The translations under genes were made by a program, and so were the position numbers. Shown piece by piece: positions 24,904-32,742 of a stretch of 64,000 nucleotides of DNA; within the stretch, counting starts at the first letter, position 1; the number at the start of each line of letters is the position of its first letter. The notes beneath the pieces were generated by a model. That model was not told the DNA's origin and made no database searches. It saw only the letters and a list, made by a program, of their open reading frames with translations. Source of the DNA: Phycisphaera sp. (GTDB taxonomy: Bacteria; Planctomycetota; Phycisphaerae; Phycisphaerales; UBA1924); assembly GCA_020639255.1 (NCBI GenBank), contig JACKGZ010000001.1:186001-250000 (forward strand). Direction: 5' to 3'.

Positions 24904-26643
24904 ATGGCCAATCGAATCGCTCAGACCATCGCCGTGGCGCTGTGCGCGGGCAGTTGCTCGTGCGCCTCGGCTCAGATCACATTTCAGACCGTCGCCCTGA
25001 CCGGAGATCAGCTTCCGAGCGGCGCGATCGACGCCGAGTTCGCCTCGTTCGAGACGCCCGTCATCAACGAGTCGGGCGTGGTCGCGTTCAAGGCCATCAT
25101 CACCGGCCCCGATGTGATACCAAGCAACGACGCGGGCATCTGGTCGGGTCTGCCCGGTTCGCTTGAGGCCGTTGCGGTGGAGAGCGAAGCAGCCGCGGGC
25201 GCCGGCGCTGGTGTCGTGTACGGCGATCTGCTCACGCCCACGGGTTTGAATCTCACGCTCAACGACGCCGACCAGCTCGGCTTCATCGGCGAACTCGCCG
25301 GCGCGGGCGTGACGGTGTTGACGCGGGACGCCCTCTGGGTGGGCAAACCGACCGCGCTCAGTCTCCTGGCGCGCGGCGGCGACTTCGCGCCGGGCACGGC
25401 CGATTTCTCATACCTCTTTCTGAGCGTGAACCCGACGCTCAACGTCGGCGGTGTCGCCGCGTTCGGTTCGATCCTCACCGGCGACGGCGTCACGTCGAGC
25501 AACGACGCCGGGCTGTGGAGCGGCTCGCCCGGCGCAGTCATGCTGACCGCGCACGAGGGCGACCCCGCGGCCGACGCTCCGATCGGGCAGCTCTACGGCA
25601 ACCCGACGATCCAGGCGATCAGCGAGACGAACACCGTTGTTTTCCGCGGCGATCTCACGGGCGCTGGCGTGACGACAGCAAACGACTCGGCGATCTGGAC
25701 CGGCGTGCCCGGCTCGCTGGTCATCGCCGCCCGCGAGGGCGACGCCGCGCCCGGCACGGCCGTCGGAGTCACCTTCCGCAGCTTCGGCTTCCTCTTCCCA
25801 GACATCAACGCGAGCAATGAGATCGCGATCTACGGCGAACTCACCGGGCCGGGCATCGGCACGCTCAACGATCGAGGCATCTGGACAGGCACAACCGGTT
25901 CGTTGTCGCCCGCGATCCGCGCGGGCGATCCGGTCGTCGGCGGCTTGCCGGGCGAGATCGTCACCAACTTCGGCGCGCCGGTCATCAACAAGGACGGCAC
26001 AGTGGCCGTCTCGGCCGCCACCTTCGTTTCACCCAGCGCCCGCTCGGGGATCTTCGTCGGCACACCGGGCGGCCTCGCGCCCGTCGCACTCGAAGGCCAG
26101 TCAGCGCCCAACCTGCCGGCGTCGATCGCGTTCGGATCGTTATTTTCACAAGCCATTGCGCTCAGCAACACGGGCCGTGTCGTCTTCCAGTCATCGCTCA
26201 CCGGCGCGGGCGTCTCGCCGGCGAACGATGTGGCGATCTTCGCGCAGGATTCGTCGGGCAGTCTTGTACTCGTCGCGCGCGAGGGCGATTCGTTCGATGT
26301 CGACGACTCTGCCGCTGTCGATCTGCGGGTGATCGAATCGCTCCTCGTCCAGCGCGGCAGCGGCGGCACCGACGGGCGCTCGCGCGGCATCAACGATTCG
26401 AACCAGCTCGTCTTCCAAGCCGCGTTCACCGACGGCTCACAGGGCGTCTTTATCGCCACGCTCATCGCGCCGCCGTGCCTCGCGGACACCAACGGCGACG
26501 GCTTCGTCACCCCCGCCGATTTCAGCGCCTGGGTGGCCGCCTTCAACACGATGGCGCCCCAGTGCGACCAGAACGGCGACGGCCTCTGCACCCCGGCAGA
26601 CTTCAGCGCCTGGGTCGCCAACTACAACGCCGGCTGCCCCTGA
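24904..26643 (+). CDS. Secreted repeat protein (NDxGIWSG-type repeats, DUF7453-like) with GC-type dockerin
   Basis: 579 residues with signal peptide (MANRIAQTIAVALCAGSCSC...). The body is about seven repeats of roughly 65 residues, each with a P-x-I/L-N-x-x-x-x-x-A-F-x-x-x-L/I-T-G strand, N-D-x-G/A-I-W-S/T-G and A-R-E-G-D-x-A-P-G. This resembles proteins described as tandem NxxGxxAF-repeat 'choice-of-anchor' proteins, probably a beta-propeller-like surface protein. It ends in the same dockerin as its upstream neighbour. The ribosome-binding site is AGGAGGGAG. No enzyme motif is visible. Confidence 0.82.
   Translation: MANRIAQTIAVALCAGSCSCASAQITFQTVALTGDQLPSGAIDAEFASFETPVINESGVVAFKAIITGPDVIPSNDAGIWSGLPGSLEAVAVESEAAAGAGAGVVYGDLLTPTGLNLTLNDADQLGFIGELAGAGVTVLTRDALWVGKPTALSLLARGGDFAPGTADFSYLFLSVNPTLNVGGVAAFGSILTGDGVTSSNDAGLWSGSPGAVMLTAHEGDPAADAPIGQLYGNPTIQAISETNTVVFRGDLTGAGVTTANDSAIWTGVPGSLVIAAREGDAAPGTAVGVTFRSFGFLFPDINASNEIAIYGELTGPGIGTLNDRGIWTGTTGSLSPAIRAGDPVVGGLPGEIVTNFGAPVINKDGTVAVSAATFVSPSARSGIFVGTPGGLAPVALEGQSAPNLPASIAFGSLFSQAIALSNTGRVVFQSSLTGAGVSPANDVAIFAQDSSGSLVLVAREGDSFDVDDSAAVDLRVIESLLVQRGSGGTDGRSRGINDSNQLVFQAAFTDGSQGVFIATLIAPPCLADTNGDGFVTPADFSAWVAAFNTMAPQCDQNGDGLCTPADFSAWVANYNAGCP
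26514..26640 (+). repeat. Dockerin-coding DNA, copy B
   Basis: Counterpart of 24701-24827, with two differences in the first 103 nt. Divergence is confined to the last 20-25 nt, where the serine codon becomes alanine and the end gains a proline codon. Confidence 0.85.
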
Positions 26644-26789
26644 GGCCGTGTCGGTTCCGTGCCGTCTGCCCTCAGCCCCGTGCATCGCGGATCGATGTCG
26701 CATGGACGCGAAAGAAATGCTTGCAATGACGAGCGGGAGCTGCACAATGCTCCGGGGATTCCTGCTCGTATCAGACAAGAGGGAGCTTC

Positions 26790-27566
26790 ATGCGCTTCAT
26801 CAGGTTGCCTATCTTCACAGCAATGACCCTGCTCGCCAGCCCGGCGCAGGCCCAGCGGATATTCACCCTCGATTTCCAGGTCGTGGTCACCGCTAACGAG
26901 GTCATCACCAACAACGTCGGAGGTGTGCTCTCGACGCTGCCCGTCGGCACGCTCGGCGAGCTCCACATTGTCATCAACGGTGACCGCGCGTCCTATCCCG
27001 GCTGGAACACCGAGACGATCGTCGCCCACGACATCCTCGAGGTCTCGTTCTCGGCCGGCAGCATCAACGCCTCAGGCCAGCCTGGCATCTACCCCTCGGG
27101 CAGCCCGTTCCTCGCGCTCCAGCTCGCCAACAACGACGTCATCGACACGATCAATCTGATCCGGATCGACGCGATCGAGGCGGTGCTCGCGCTGAGCCAC
27201 CCGGAGATCGCGTTCACCTCGATGGTGATCCGCCAGGACAGCCAGCCGGGCCAGTTGCCCACGCTCCTCTCCAGTCTCTTCCCGCCGGCCTCGGCCAACC
27301 TGCAGCTCGCGACAACCCGCAAGCTCGTCATTGACTCGGCGATCAATTCCAACTACTCGGTGACGTTCACGTTCTACGGCATGCAGGGCGTACAGGAATG
27401 CCCGGGCGATGTCAACGGCGACGGCGCCCTCTCCCCCGCCGACTTCTCGGCTTGGATCGCGGCCTTCAACGCGAACCTGCCCGCCTGCGACCAGAACGCC
27501 GACAACGTCTGCTCCCCCGCCGACTTCAGCGCCTGGATCGGCAATTACAACGCCGGTTGCGGTTAA
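26790..27566 (+). CDS. Secreted array paralogue 1, beta-rich domain + GC-type dockerin
   Basis: 258 residues with signal peptide (ending near PAQAQR). The first 200 residues are the domain shared by six genes here: IFTLDFQVVVTANEVITNNV, then GGVLSTLPVGTLGELHIVING, YPSGSPF, a P-E-I-A-F-T/S strand and LLSSLFPPAS. The C terminus is DVNGDGALSPADFSAWI ... GNYNAGCG, a dockerin of the GC type but more diverged from copies A and B. The family function is unknown; the all-beta look suggests a surface or matrix component. GGGAG lies before the ATG. Confidence 0.78.
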   Translation: MRFIRLPIFTAMTLLASPAQAQRIFTLDFQVVVTANEVITNNVGGVLSTLPVGTLGELHIVINGDRASYPGWNTETIVAHDILEVSFSAGSINASGQPGIYPSGSPFLALQLANNDVIDTINLIRIDAIEAVLALSHPEIAFTSMVIRQDSQPGQLPTLLSSLFPPASANLQLATTRKLVIDSAINSNYSVTFTFYGMQGVQECPGDVNGDGALSPADFSAWIAAFNANLPACDQNADNVCSPADFSAWIGNYNAGCG

Positions 27567-27575
27567 AAGCAGTGA

Positions 27576-28187
27576 TCAGTTTGCTTTGTGTTGCTCCATA
27601 CTCACGAGCGTCCGCTCGATGCGGCGGTCCGGGATCAGCCACATCACCGCGACCAGCACATACAGACCGCCGGCGATCCAGGGGCTGACGAACGCGAGCG
27701 GGACCGCGACGGCATAGAGCACCGCGCTCGCTTTGCCTTTGAAATCGGCGCCCACGGCTTTGGCGAGCACCGAGTCCTTGCCCTCAAGGTGCAGGATGCG
27801 CCACTGCAGGATCTGGTACGCAACGCCCGCCATGAAAAGCACCACGCCGTACAAAGCAGTGGGGGCCGGTGCGAAGTCGTTCTCGCCCATCCACCCTGTC
27901 ACAAACGGCACGAGCGAGAGCCAAAAGAGCAGATGCATGTTCGCCCACAGCACACCGCCCGAGACGTGCTTCGTCGCATGTAACATGTGATGGTGGTTGT
28001 TCCAGTAGATCGCCAGATAGATGAAGCTCAGCACATAACTGAGGAATACCGGCAGTATCGGCGCGAGGTCCGCCAGTGCCGCAGCGTGCCCCTCGTGCGG
28101 GTGCGGCACCTTCATCTCCAGCACCATGATCGTGATCACGATCGCCAGCACGCCGTCGCTAAAGGCCTCGAGTCGGTTCTTGGTCAT
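27576..28187 (-). CDS. TMEM175-family (DUF1211) potassium-channel-like membrane protein
   Basis: 203 residues, about six hydrophobic helices. The N terminus TKNRLEAFSDGVLAIVITIMV is the TMEM175 signature (R-x-x-x-F-S-D motif in helix 1), followed by LAIYWNNHHHMLHATKHV. Bacterial members are proposed potassium-permeable channels. It is the only gene on the opposite strand within the secreted-protein array and meets paralogue 1 convergently within 9 bp. It appears to be an ordinary core gene around which the array expanded. Confidence 0.85.
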   Translation of the reverse strand: MTKNRLEAFSDGVLAIVITIMVLEMKVPHPHEGHAAALADLAPILPVFLSYVLSFIYLAIYWNNHHHMLHATKHVSGGVLWANMHLLFWLSLVPFVTGWMGENDFAPAPTALYGVVLFMAGVAYQILQWRILHLEGKDSVLAKAVGADFKGKASAVLYAVAVPLAFVSPWIAGGLYVLVAVMWLIPDRRIERTLVSMEQHKAN

Positions 28188-28266
28188 GGAGCGCTCCCGG
28201 TGTTTGCGGAAAGTTTATTTCAGAACGCAGGTTGCCGCAGACCGGGGTCTGGTAATCTGGGGCTAC

Positions 28267-28282
28267 GGCTTGGGAAGGCCGA
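28267..28282 (+). promoter_or_regulatory. Shared upstream motif CGGCTTGGGAAGGCC, copy 1
   Basis: The 15-nt motif lies about 15 nt before the ATG of paralogue 2 and recurs at the same place before paralogues 3 and 4. It can fold as a small bulged hairpin (GGCTT-GGG-AAG(G)CC). Its place between promoter and ribosome site suggests post-transcriptional control or a common leader. Confidence 0.6.
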
Positions 28283-28296
28283 GAGAGAGGCGTGCC

Positions 28297-29001
28297 ATGC
28301 ATTCGACGTACACCATGGTCATGAGTTCCGTGATCGGCTGTCTGCTCACGGTGCCGACTCAGGCTCAGAACGGTTCGACTGAGCCCGAGTTCATCCGATA
28401 CGATTTCACAATCAGCGTGCGAGAGAACCTGTTCGGAAGCAGTGTCAACTCGCTCGCGGGCTTGCAGGTCGGGCAGCTCGGGTCTTTCTCAATCACGGTG
28501 CTGAACGATAGAGATCTCTTCGGCTCTCAGTCGACCGAAACCGATCAGGTCTACTCAATCCAGGACATCGCGATTCAGATCGGCTCGATCAACTCTGGCG
28601 GCGACCCGGCCCATGTGCCCTCTGTGGGATTCTTGGACACATTCCTGCTCTCGAACAACGGGCGGGCCAGCTCACATCCGCAGGCTGCGGTATCAGACTC
28701 GATGGGCTCGATCTTGTACTTCGACAACCCGGATCTCGGCTTCAGCGTCTTCAGCATCTCCCAGGTGACTACATTCGACGTTGAACCAACCTTGTTCTCG
28801 AGCCTCGATCTACCGAGAGAGCCATTCGACCTCTCGTTGATCACGAGCCAGAATCATCTTGTGATCCAGGATCCAGCCGATGGATTCCAGAGAGTGAACT
28901 TCGTGTTCACCAACGTCGAGATCACCGTCATCCCCACACCCGCGACCGGCGTACTCGCGATTCTTTCAGGTATTTGTGCAAGAAACCGCCGCCGTCGGTG
29001 A
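28297..29001 (+). CDS. Secreted array paralogue 2, beta-rich domain + PTP-type C-terminal sorting tail
   Basis: 234 residues from ATG 28297 (GAGAGAGG upstream). Signal peptide ends near PTQAQN. The shared domain is recognisable: YDFTISVRENLFGSSVN, LQVGQLGSFSITVLNDRD, NPDLGFSVFSISQV, LFSSLDLP. It ends in IPTPATGVLAILSGICARN and four Arg, a PEP-CTERM-like tripartite tail in which the central Glu is replaced by Thr. Such tails are normally processed by an exosortase; none is in this window. The ORF can be extended to 28126 but only through non-conserved residues. Confidence 0.77.
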   Translation: MHSTYTMVMSSVIGCLLTVPTQAQNGSTEPEFIRYDFTISVRENLFGSSVNSLAGLQVGQLGSFSITVLNDRDLFGSQSTETDQVYSIQDIAIQIGSINSGGDPAHVPSVGFLDTFLLSNNGRASSHPQAAVSDSMGSILYFDNPDLGFSVFSISQVTTFDVEPTLFSSLDLPREPFDLSLITSQNHLVIQDPADGFQRVNFVFTNVEITVIPTPATGVLAILSGICARNRRRR

Positions 29002-29052
29002 ACTCACACTGAACGTGTGCGTCCAATGACAGTCTCCGACTCCGCGTCGGTT

Positions 29053-29068
29053 CGGCTTGGGAAGGCCC
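29053..29068 (+). promoter_or_regulatory. Shared upstream motif CGGCTTGGGAAGGCC, copy 2
   Basis: Identical 15-nt core about 17 nt before the start of paralogue 3; AAGGGAG follows it as ribosome-binding site. Confidence 0.6.
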
Positions 29069-29084
29069 TGAAAGGGAGACAGAT

Positions 29085-29756
29085 ATGCGTCACATCGCAC
29101 CATTGTATTTCGCGATCGCTGCATCCACGGCTCAGGCTGATGTTGCCGAATACATCCACTATGAGTTCGGGATCAGAGTCTTGAGCAACGGTGTTGCTAC
29201 AAACGGCGTTGGCGGAGATCTGGAGGGTCTGAGTGTGGGAACAGAGGGCGTGTTTAGTCTGGACGTGAATCCGGATGGAAGCATCTATCAGTCAGATGAT
29301 CCGGATTATTTCCAGGCTTACCAGGTGCTCGATCTCAGAATCCAGATTGGTGCCATCACATCCGGCGCCAATCCCGGCGCATACCCATCCGGTGCGTCGT
29401 GGTTGACCGGGTTGTGGGTCGAAAACGACAAAGTCGTTGGCGGTTCTGAACTCTCAGATAGCATTGCCATGATTCCGGGGTTTGCGAACCCAGAACTCGG
29501 ATTCTCCGCATTCGGCATCTTTCAGCGGGTGCCGATTGGCCAAGATGCCGACATGCTATCGAGTCTTGCATTACCACTCACGGTTGATGCTGCGCTCATC
29601 ACGTCGCCCATTGACATGACGATTACTTCTCCACGCGATGGTGCGAGCAAGGTGGCGTTTGACGTGTTTTCAGTAGAAGTGACGTACATTCCATCGCCCG
29701 TTGCAGGCAACCTCCTCGTCCTCGCCGGTCTCGCCGCGACAAGGCGCAGAAGGTAA
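29085..29756 (+). CDS. Secreted array paralogue 3, beta-rich domain + PSP-type C-terminal sorting tail
   Basis: 223 residues. Short signal peptide (to about STAQA). Shared domain: YEFGIRVLSNGVATNGVGGD, LSVGTEGVFSLDVN, NPGAYPSGASWLTG, NPELGFSAFGIFQRV, MLSSLALPLTVD. C terminus YIPSPVAGNLLVLAGLAATR plus three Arg: proline pair, hydrophobic helix, basic end. It appears complete. The gene is flanked by close paralogues in the same direction with gaps of 83 and 54 bp. Confidence 0.78.
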   Translation: MRHIAPLYFAIAASTAQADVAEYIHYEFGIRVLSNGVATNGVGGDLEGLSVGTEGVFSLDVNPDGSIYQSDDPDYFQAYQVLDLRIQIGAITSGANPGAYPSGASWLTGLWVENDKVVGGSELSDSIAMIPGFANPELGFSAFGIFQRVPIGQDADMLSSLALPLTVDAALITSPIDMTITSPRDGASKVAFDVFSVEVTYIPSPVAGNLLVLAGLAATRRRR

Positions 29757-29781
29757 TCGTTCTATCTGCAATAACAAGGAA

Positions 29782-29797
29782 CGGCTTGGGAAGGCCG
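29782..29797 (+). promoter_or_regulatory. Shared upstream motif CGGCTTGGGAAGGCC, copy 3
   Basis: Third copy of the 15-nt core, about 14 nt before the start of paralogue 4; the AAGGAG ribosome-binding site follows immediately. Confidence 0.6.
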
Positions 29798-29810
29798 AAG
29801 GAGACTTGAC

Positions 29811-30464
29811 ATGATCCGTGCCGCTATCGTGCTGGCTGCGCTCTCGGCGTCCACCGCATCCGCTCAGTACGCAGTCCGCTACGAGTTCGACATCCGTGTC
29901 ACCAGCAACACCGTCACACCTGGCAGCGGGAACACGCTCGAACCGCTCGCCGTTGGCACCGTTGGCACGTACACCATCGATGTCCTGAACGACATCGACG
30001 TCTTCCCAACCGACGATCCCGGCTTTATCCAGATCTATCCCGTGCTCGATTTCGAACTCAACATCGCCGGCGTCGTCTCCGGACCAAGACCTGGGATCTA
30101 CCCCGGCGCTTTCATCCACGGCGTCTTCATCGAGAACGACACCGACACGAACAGTTTCACGCAGGTCAAAGACAACTTCTTTGTCAACCCGATTTTCGAC
30201 AACACCGACTTCGGTTTTTCTGTTCTATACCTCGCCGAGATCCTGCCCTTTGGCTCAACACCCACGCTCCTCTCGGGCGTCGAACTCCCGCTCAGCATGG
30301 ATGTCACGCAGGCAAATTACACACCCGCCTTCGGCATCCCCGCCTCTTCGGGAGGCCGTGTCGAGTTCGCCTTTGATGGCGTCACCATCACTCCCATCCC
30401 CGCCCCCGCATCCAGCATCCTCCTCCCCTTCGCGTGCCTCGCCGCCGCACGCCGCAGACGCTGA
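29811..30464 (+). CDS. Secreted array paralogue 4, beta-rich domain + PAP-type C-terminal sorting tail
   Basis: 217 residues with a short signal peptide (to ASAQ). Domain landmarks: YEFDIRVTSNTVTPGSGNTL, AVGTVGTYTIDVLNDIDV, RPGIYPGAFIHG, NTDFGFSVLYLAEI, LLSGVELPLSMDV. The tail is IPAPASSILLPFACLAAARR plus Arg. Same architecture as paralogues 2, 3 and 6. Two hairpins follow the stop (30490-30547) and probably end the message of the three-gene group that shares the CGGCTTGGGAAGGCC leader motif. Confidence 0.78.
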   Translation: MIRAAIVLAALSASTASAQYAVRYEFDIRVTSNTVTPGSGNTLEPLAVGTVGTYTIDVLNDIDVFPTDDPGFIQIYPVLDFELNIAGVVSGPRPGIYPGAFIHGVFIENDTDTNSFTQVKDNFFVNPIFDNTDFGFSVLYLAEILPFGSTPTLLSGVELPLSMDVTQANYTPAFGIPASSGGRVEFAFDGVTITPIPAPASSILLPFACLAAARRRR

Positions 30465-30489
30465 GAACCCGGCATTCCCGAGTCCGCCA

Positions 30490-30547
30490 AGCCCCGAACG
30501 CAGCACACAGGCCGGGGCTCGTTCGTTACATCCGGCTTGTGCCGGAT
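30490..30547 (+). terminator. Two tandem hairpins after paralogue 4
   Basis: First stem AGCCCCG/CGGGGCT (7 bp, 16-nt loop, 30490-30519), then ATCCGGC-TTGT-GCCGGAT (perfect 7 bp, 30530-30547) followed by TCTGG. Likely transcription terminator between the paralogue 4 and paralogue 5 genes. Confidence 0.65.
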
Positions 30548-30610
30548 TCTGGATACCGATACCATGAAAGAGCGGCCTCACTCTGAAGCCCGCCCTGTGG
30601 AGTGCTCACG

Positions 30611-31390
30611 ATGCTGAAGACGTTCGCCCAGACCATGATGTTCGCTTCTCTCGCCGGTGCTGCGAGCGCACAGAACACCTTCGTTTACAACTTCGAACTC
30701 ATCGTCGTCGAGAACGAGATCCTCGACAACAACGTCGGCGGCGAACTCGCAACGCTCACCGTCGGCACCACCGGGCACCTCCGCATCGTGCTCGAAGCCG
30801 ATATGGCCGATTACCCCGGATGGAATTCCGCGACCCACGGCACATATCACATCGTCGAACTCTCATTCTCCGCCGGCGGCGTCACCTCCGAAGGCGACAG
30901 TTCCTTCTACCCGACCTCCAGCCAGTTCACCGCGATGCAGATCACAAACGACGGCTGGGCCGACTTCCCAACAGGCATCCGCCAGGACTTCTTCGGCACC
31001 TCGTTCGACTTCGCACACCCCGAGTTCGCCTTCTCATCGCTCATCATCAACGAGGTCAGCGAGCCCAACGTCATCCCCGCCCTTTTCGGCAGCCTCGATC
31101 TCCCGACCTCCGCAAACCTCAACCTCGCCCAGCAGAAATCCTTCGGCATCCAGACCGCGATCACCGGCGTCGACGGCGTCTACTTCGAAGTCACCGCCAT
31201 GGAGGGCACGCTCGTCCCCACATGCACCCCCGACGTCAACGGCGACGGCACCCTCACCCCCGCCGACTTCTCCGCCTGGGTCGCCGCATTCAACACCCAA
31301 TCCGACGCCTGCGACCAGAACGCCGACGGCCTCTGCTCCCCCGCCGACTTCTCCGCGTGGGTCAGCAACTACAACGCCGGCTGCAACTGA
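30611..31390 (+). CDS. Secreted array paralogue 5, beta-rich domain + GC-type dockerin
   Basis: 259 residues from ATG 30611 (a GTG at 30602 is too close to the GGAG site). Signal peptide to about GAASAQN. Shared domain: FVYNFELIVVENEILDNNVG, TLTVGTTGHLRIVLEADMAD, HPEFAFSSLIINEVSE, LFGSLDLPTSANL. It is closest to paralogue 1 in that both have the Y-P-G-W-N-S/T segment and both end in a dockerin (DVNGDGTLTPADFSAW ... SNYNAGCN). This suggests that paralogues 1 and 5 are sisters and that anchor type follows subfamily. Confidence 0.78.
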   Translation: MLKTFAQTMMFASLAGAASAQNTFVYNFELIVVENEILDNNVGGELATLTVGTTGHLRIVLEADMADYPGWNSATHGTYHIVELSFSAGGVTSEGDSSFYPTSSQFTAMQITNDGWADFPTGIRQDFFGTSFDFAHPEFAFSSLIINEVSEPNVIPALFGSLDLPTSANLNLAQQKSFGIQTAITGVDGVYFEVTAMEGTLVPTCTPDVNGDGTLTPADFSAWVAAFNTQSDACDQNADGLCSPADFSAWVSNYNAGCN

Positions 31391-31727
31391 TTCCGAGCAC
31401 TCGCAGGAACAGTCACCGCATCGCCAGTACGACTCACGCCCCGCCAAGCCAGAAGAGCACGCTCCGACAGGGGGTGTTTGGGTGTTTCTGCGTCATGAGG
31501 GCTCCATCCGTTTGCAGTCAGCAAACATGCCCCGACGCGATCAAGATCGGGTCGCCAAGCACATCCATCGCTGTCTTCCTTGCTGCACCGCTGTGATCTG
31601 ATCCGACACCGGGACGGATGATGCGACACATGCGAGAATCGATCGAACTGCCGGAGGAGGGCTGGCTGATGAGGCATACTTTGCTTTGCATCAAATTGCA
31701 GCCTGATGCAGAGGAGGGTATTCAACA
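31391..31727. other. 337-bp gap between paralogues 5 and 6
   Basis: Holds the first copy of the 111-nt repeat; the rest (31506-31727) shows no gene, only the GGAGGG ribosome-binding site of the next gene near its end. Confidence 0.6.
31395..31505. repeat. 111-nt direct repeat, copy 1
   Basis: Aligns without gaps to 32428-32538 with about 17 differences (near 85 percent identity); the core CAGGGGGTGTTTGGGTG is identical. On the minus strand this copy reads GGAG then ATG and MTQKHPNTPCRSVLFWLGGA followed by a stop. The other copy keeps the frame open longer but lacks the ATG, so both may be remains of a small membrane-protein gene. Confidence 0.75.
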
Positions 31728-32396
31728 GTGATATTTGCTCGAATGGTTTACCCGATCGCTTGCGCCCTCACCACAGCCAATGCCTCAGCATCGGATCGTG
31801 TCTTGTACGAGTTCGACATCCGGGTGTCGCATAACAGCGTTATTAACTCGGGATACGGCGGTGATTGGGAGCAGATGCCAGTCGGATCCCTCGGCAAAAT
31901 GACTGTACTGGTCAACGATGACCGGTCACTCTTTCCGCCTTTCATCGTTGGGCTCGAGCAACAGAAGTACTCAGTGGATGCCGTCACATTCGACGTCAAC
32001 GGCATCGTCGCCGAGGGCAGGGCTGGTTCTTACCCGTCGAACGTCTGGGGAACCACTTTCGAAATCACAAACGATGAAGATCAGGGCGCCTTTATCACAG
32101 ATAAGATCGCTATGTACCCTGACTTTGATCGAACCGATTTCGGCAAGGCTGAGTTCAGAATACAAGAAAGCGGCTTCAGCAGTCGCCTGCCGAGATTGGT
32201 CACCAGCGACGATCTGCCTCTCGAATTAGATACATCACGTTCGCAAATACGCAGCCTGAAAATCTATCACGCATCTTCCATCGCCATGTATCTCAATTTG
32301 TCGGTGGAGGATGTTCGAGTCACCGTCGTCCCCACGCCGGCATCAGTTGCTCTGCTCGCACTCTCGGGCATCGCCGCCACGAGGCGCCGGCGGTAA
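31728..32396 (+). CDS. Secreted array paralogue 6, beta-rich domain + PTP-type C-terminal sorting tail
   Basis: 222 residues from GTG 31728 (GGAGGG 10 nt upstream); an ATG at 31743 is an alternative. Signal peptide to about NASAS. Domain landmarks: YEFDIRVSHNSVINSGYGGD, MPVGSLGKMTVLVNDDRS, RAGSYPSNVWGT, TDFGKAEFRIQES. C terminus VPTPASVALLALSGIAATRR plus two Arg. It lacks the CGGCTTGGGAAGGCC leader motif, lies between the two copies of the 111-nt repeat, and has lower GC than paralogues 4 and 5. Confidence 0.76.
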   Translation: MIFARMVYPIACALTTANASASDRVLYEFDIRVSHNSVINSGYGGDWEQMPVGSLGKMTVLVNDDRSLFPPFIVGLEQQKYSVDAVTFDVNGIVAEGRAGSYPSNVWGTTFEITNDEDQGAFITDKIAMYPDFDRTDFGKAEFRIQESGFSSRLPRLVTSDDLPLELDTSRSQIRSLKIYHASSIAMYLNLSVEDVRVTVVPTPASVALLALSGIAATRRRR

Positions 32397-32705
32397 CGCC
32401 ATCCGTCGGGAGGGTGCTGCTTCACCCGAGCACGCCCAGCAAGAGGCAAGGCATCGCCAGCACAACACACGCCCCGCCAAGCGAGAAGAGCACACTCCGC
32501 CAGGGGGTGTTTGGGTGGTCCTGTGTTATGAGGGCTCCTTAATAGGCAGTTTATTGCTTTATCAAGGCTTCGGGAACTGTGACAAGGGCTCCTTGAAGCT
32601 CAAGGGTTGTGCGGGACTTTTCGTTAGCTAGACGAATGTACCTTGCAAGGCATGCGGTAGCTAACAACATGCCAACCGTCATATGAAGTAGTAATATTAT
32701 TAGAC
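32397..32705. other. 309-bp gap at the border of the AT-rich patch
   Basis: The left part is GC-rich and holds copy 2 of the 111-nt repeat. From about 32540 the sequence turns AT-rich and contains a possible small membrane-protein gene on the minus strand. Confidence 0.6.
32428..32538. repeat. 111-nt direct repeat, copy 2
   Basis: Partner of 31395-31505. On the minus strand the frame TQDHPNTPWRSVLFSLGGAC then VVLAMPCLLLGVLG is open and strongly hydrophobic, which supports an origin as coding DNA. It ends exactly at the GC-to-AT switch. Confidence 0.75.
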
Positions 32706-32742
32706 ATGCCAACAGTGCTAAATAATCAAAAATCATTGTCAA
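32551..32742 (-). CDS. Possible small membrane protein
   Basis: 63 residues: a single strong hydrophobic segment (FDYLALLACLIILLLHMTVG, MLLATACLA) followed by a polar tail ending in EALIKQ. It lies in the AT-rich patch, divergent from and slightly overlapping the start of the HNH-like gene. No ribosome-binding site stands out and no family is recognised. It could be a chance frame, but the hydrophobic pattern and foreign composition make a small accessory gene plausible. Confidence 0.35.
   Translation of the reverse strand: MTMIFDYLALLACLIILLLHMTVGMLLATACLARYIRLANEKSRTTLELQGALVTVPEALIKQ

Noticed and set aside
23247..24911. 554-residue open frame on the minus strand, opposite the cytochrome gene
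   Set aside because: High GC keeps antisense frames open; the product is Arg/Val/Ala-rich without motifs and the plus-strand gene has five heme sites.
24904..26500. CRISPR-like periodicity in the repeat protein gene
   Set aside because: The repeats are protein-coding, about 195 nt apart, diverged and in frame; no short identical repeats with unique spacers exist anywhere in the window.
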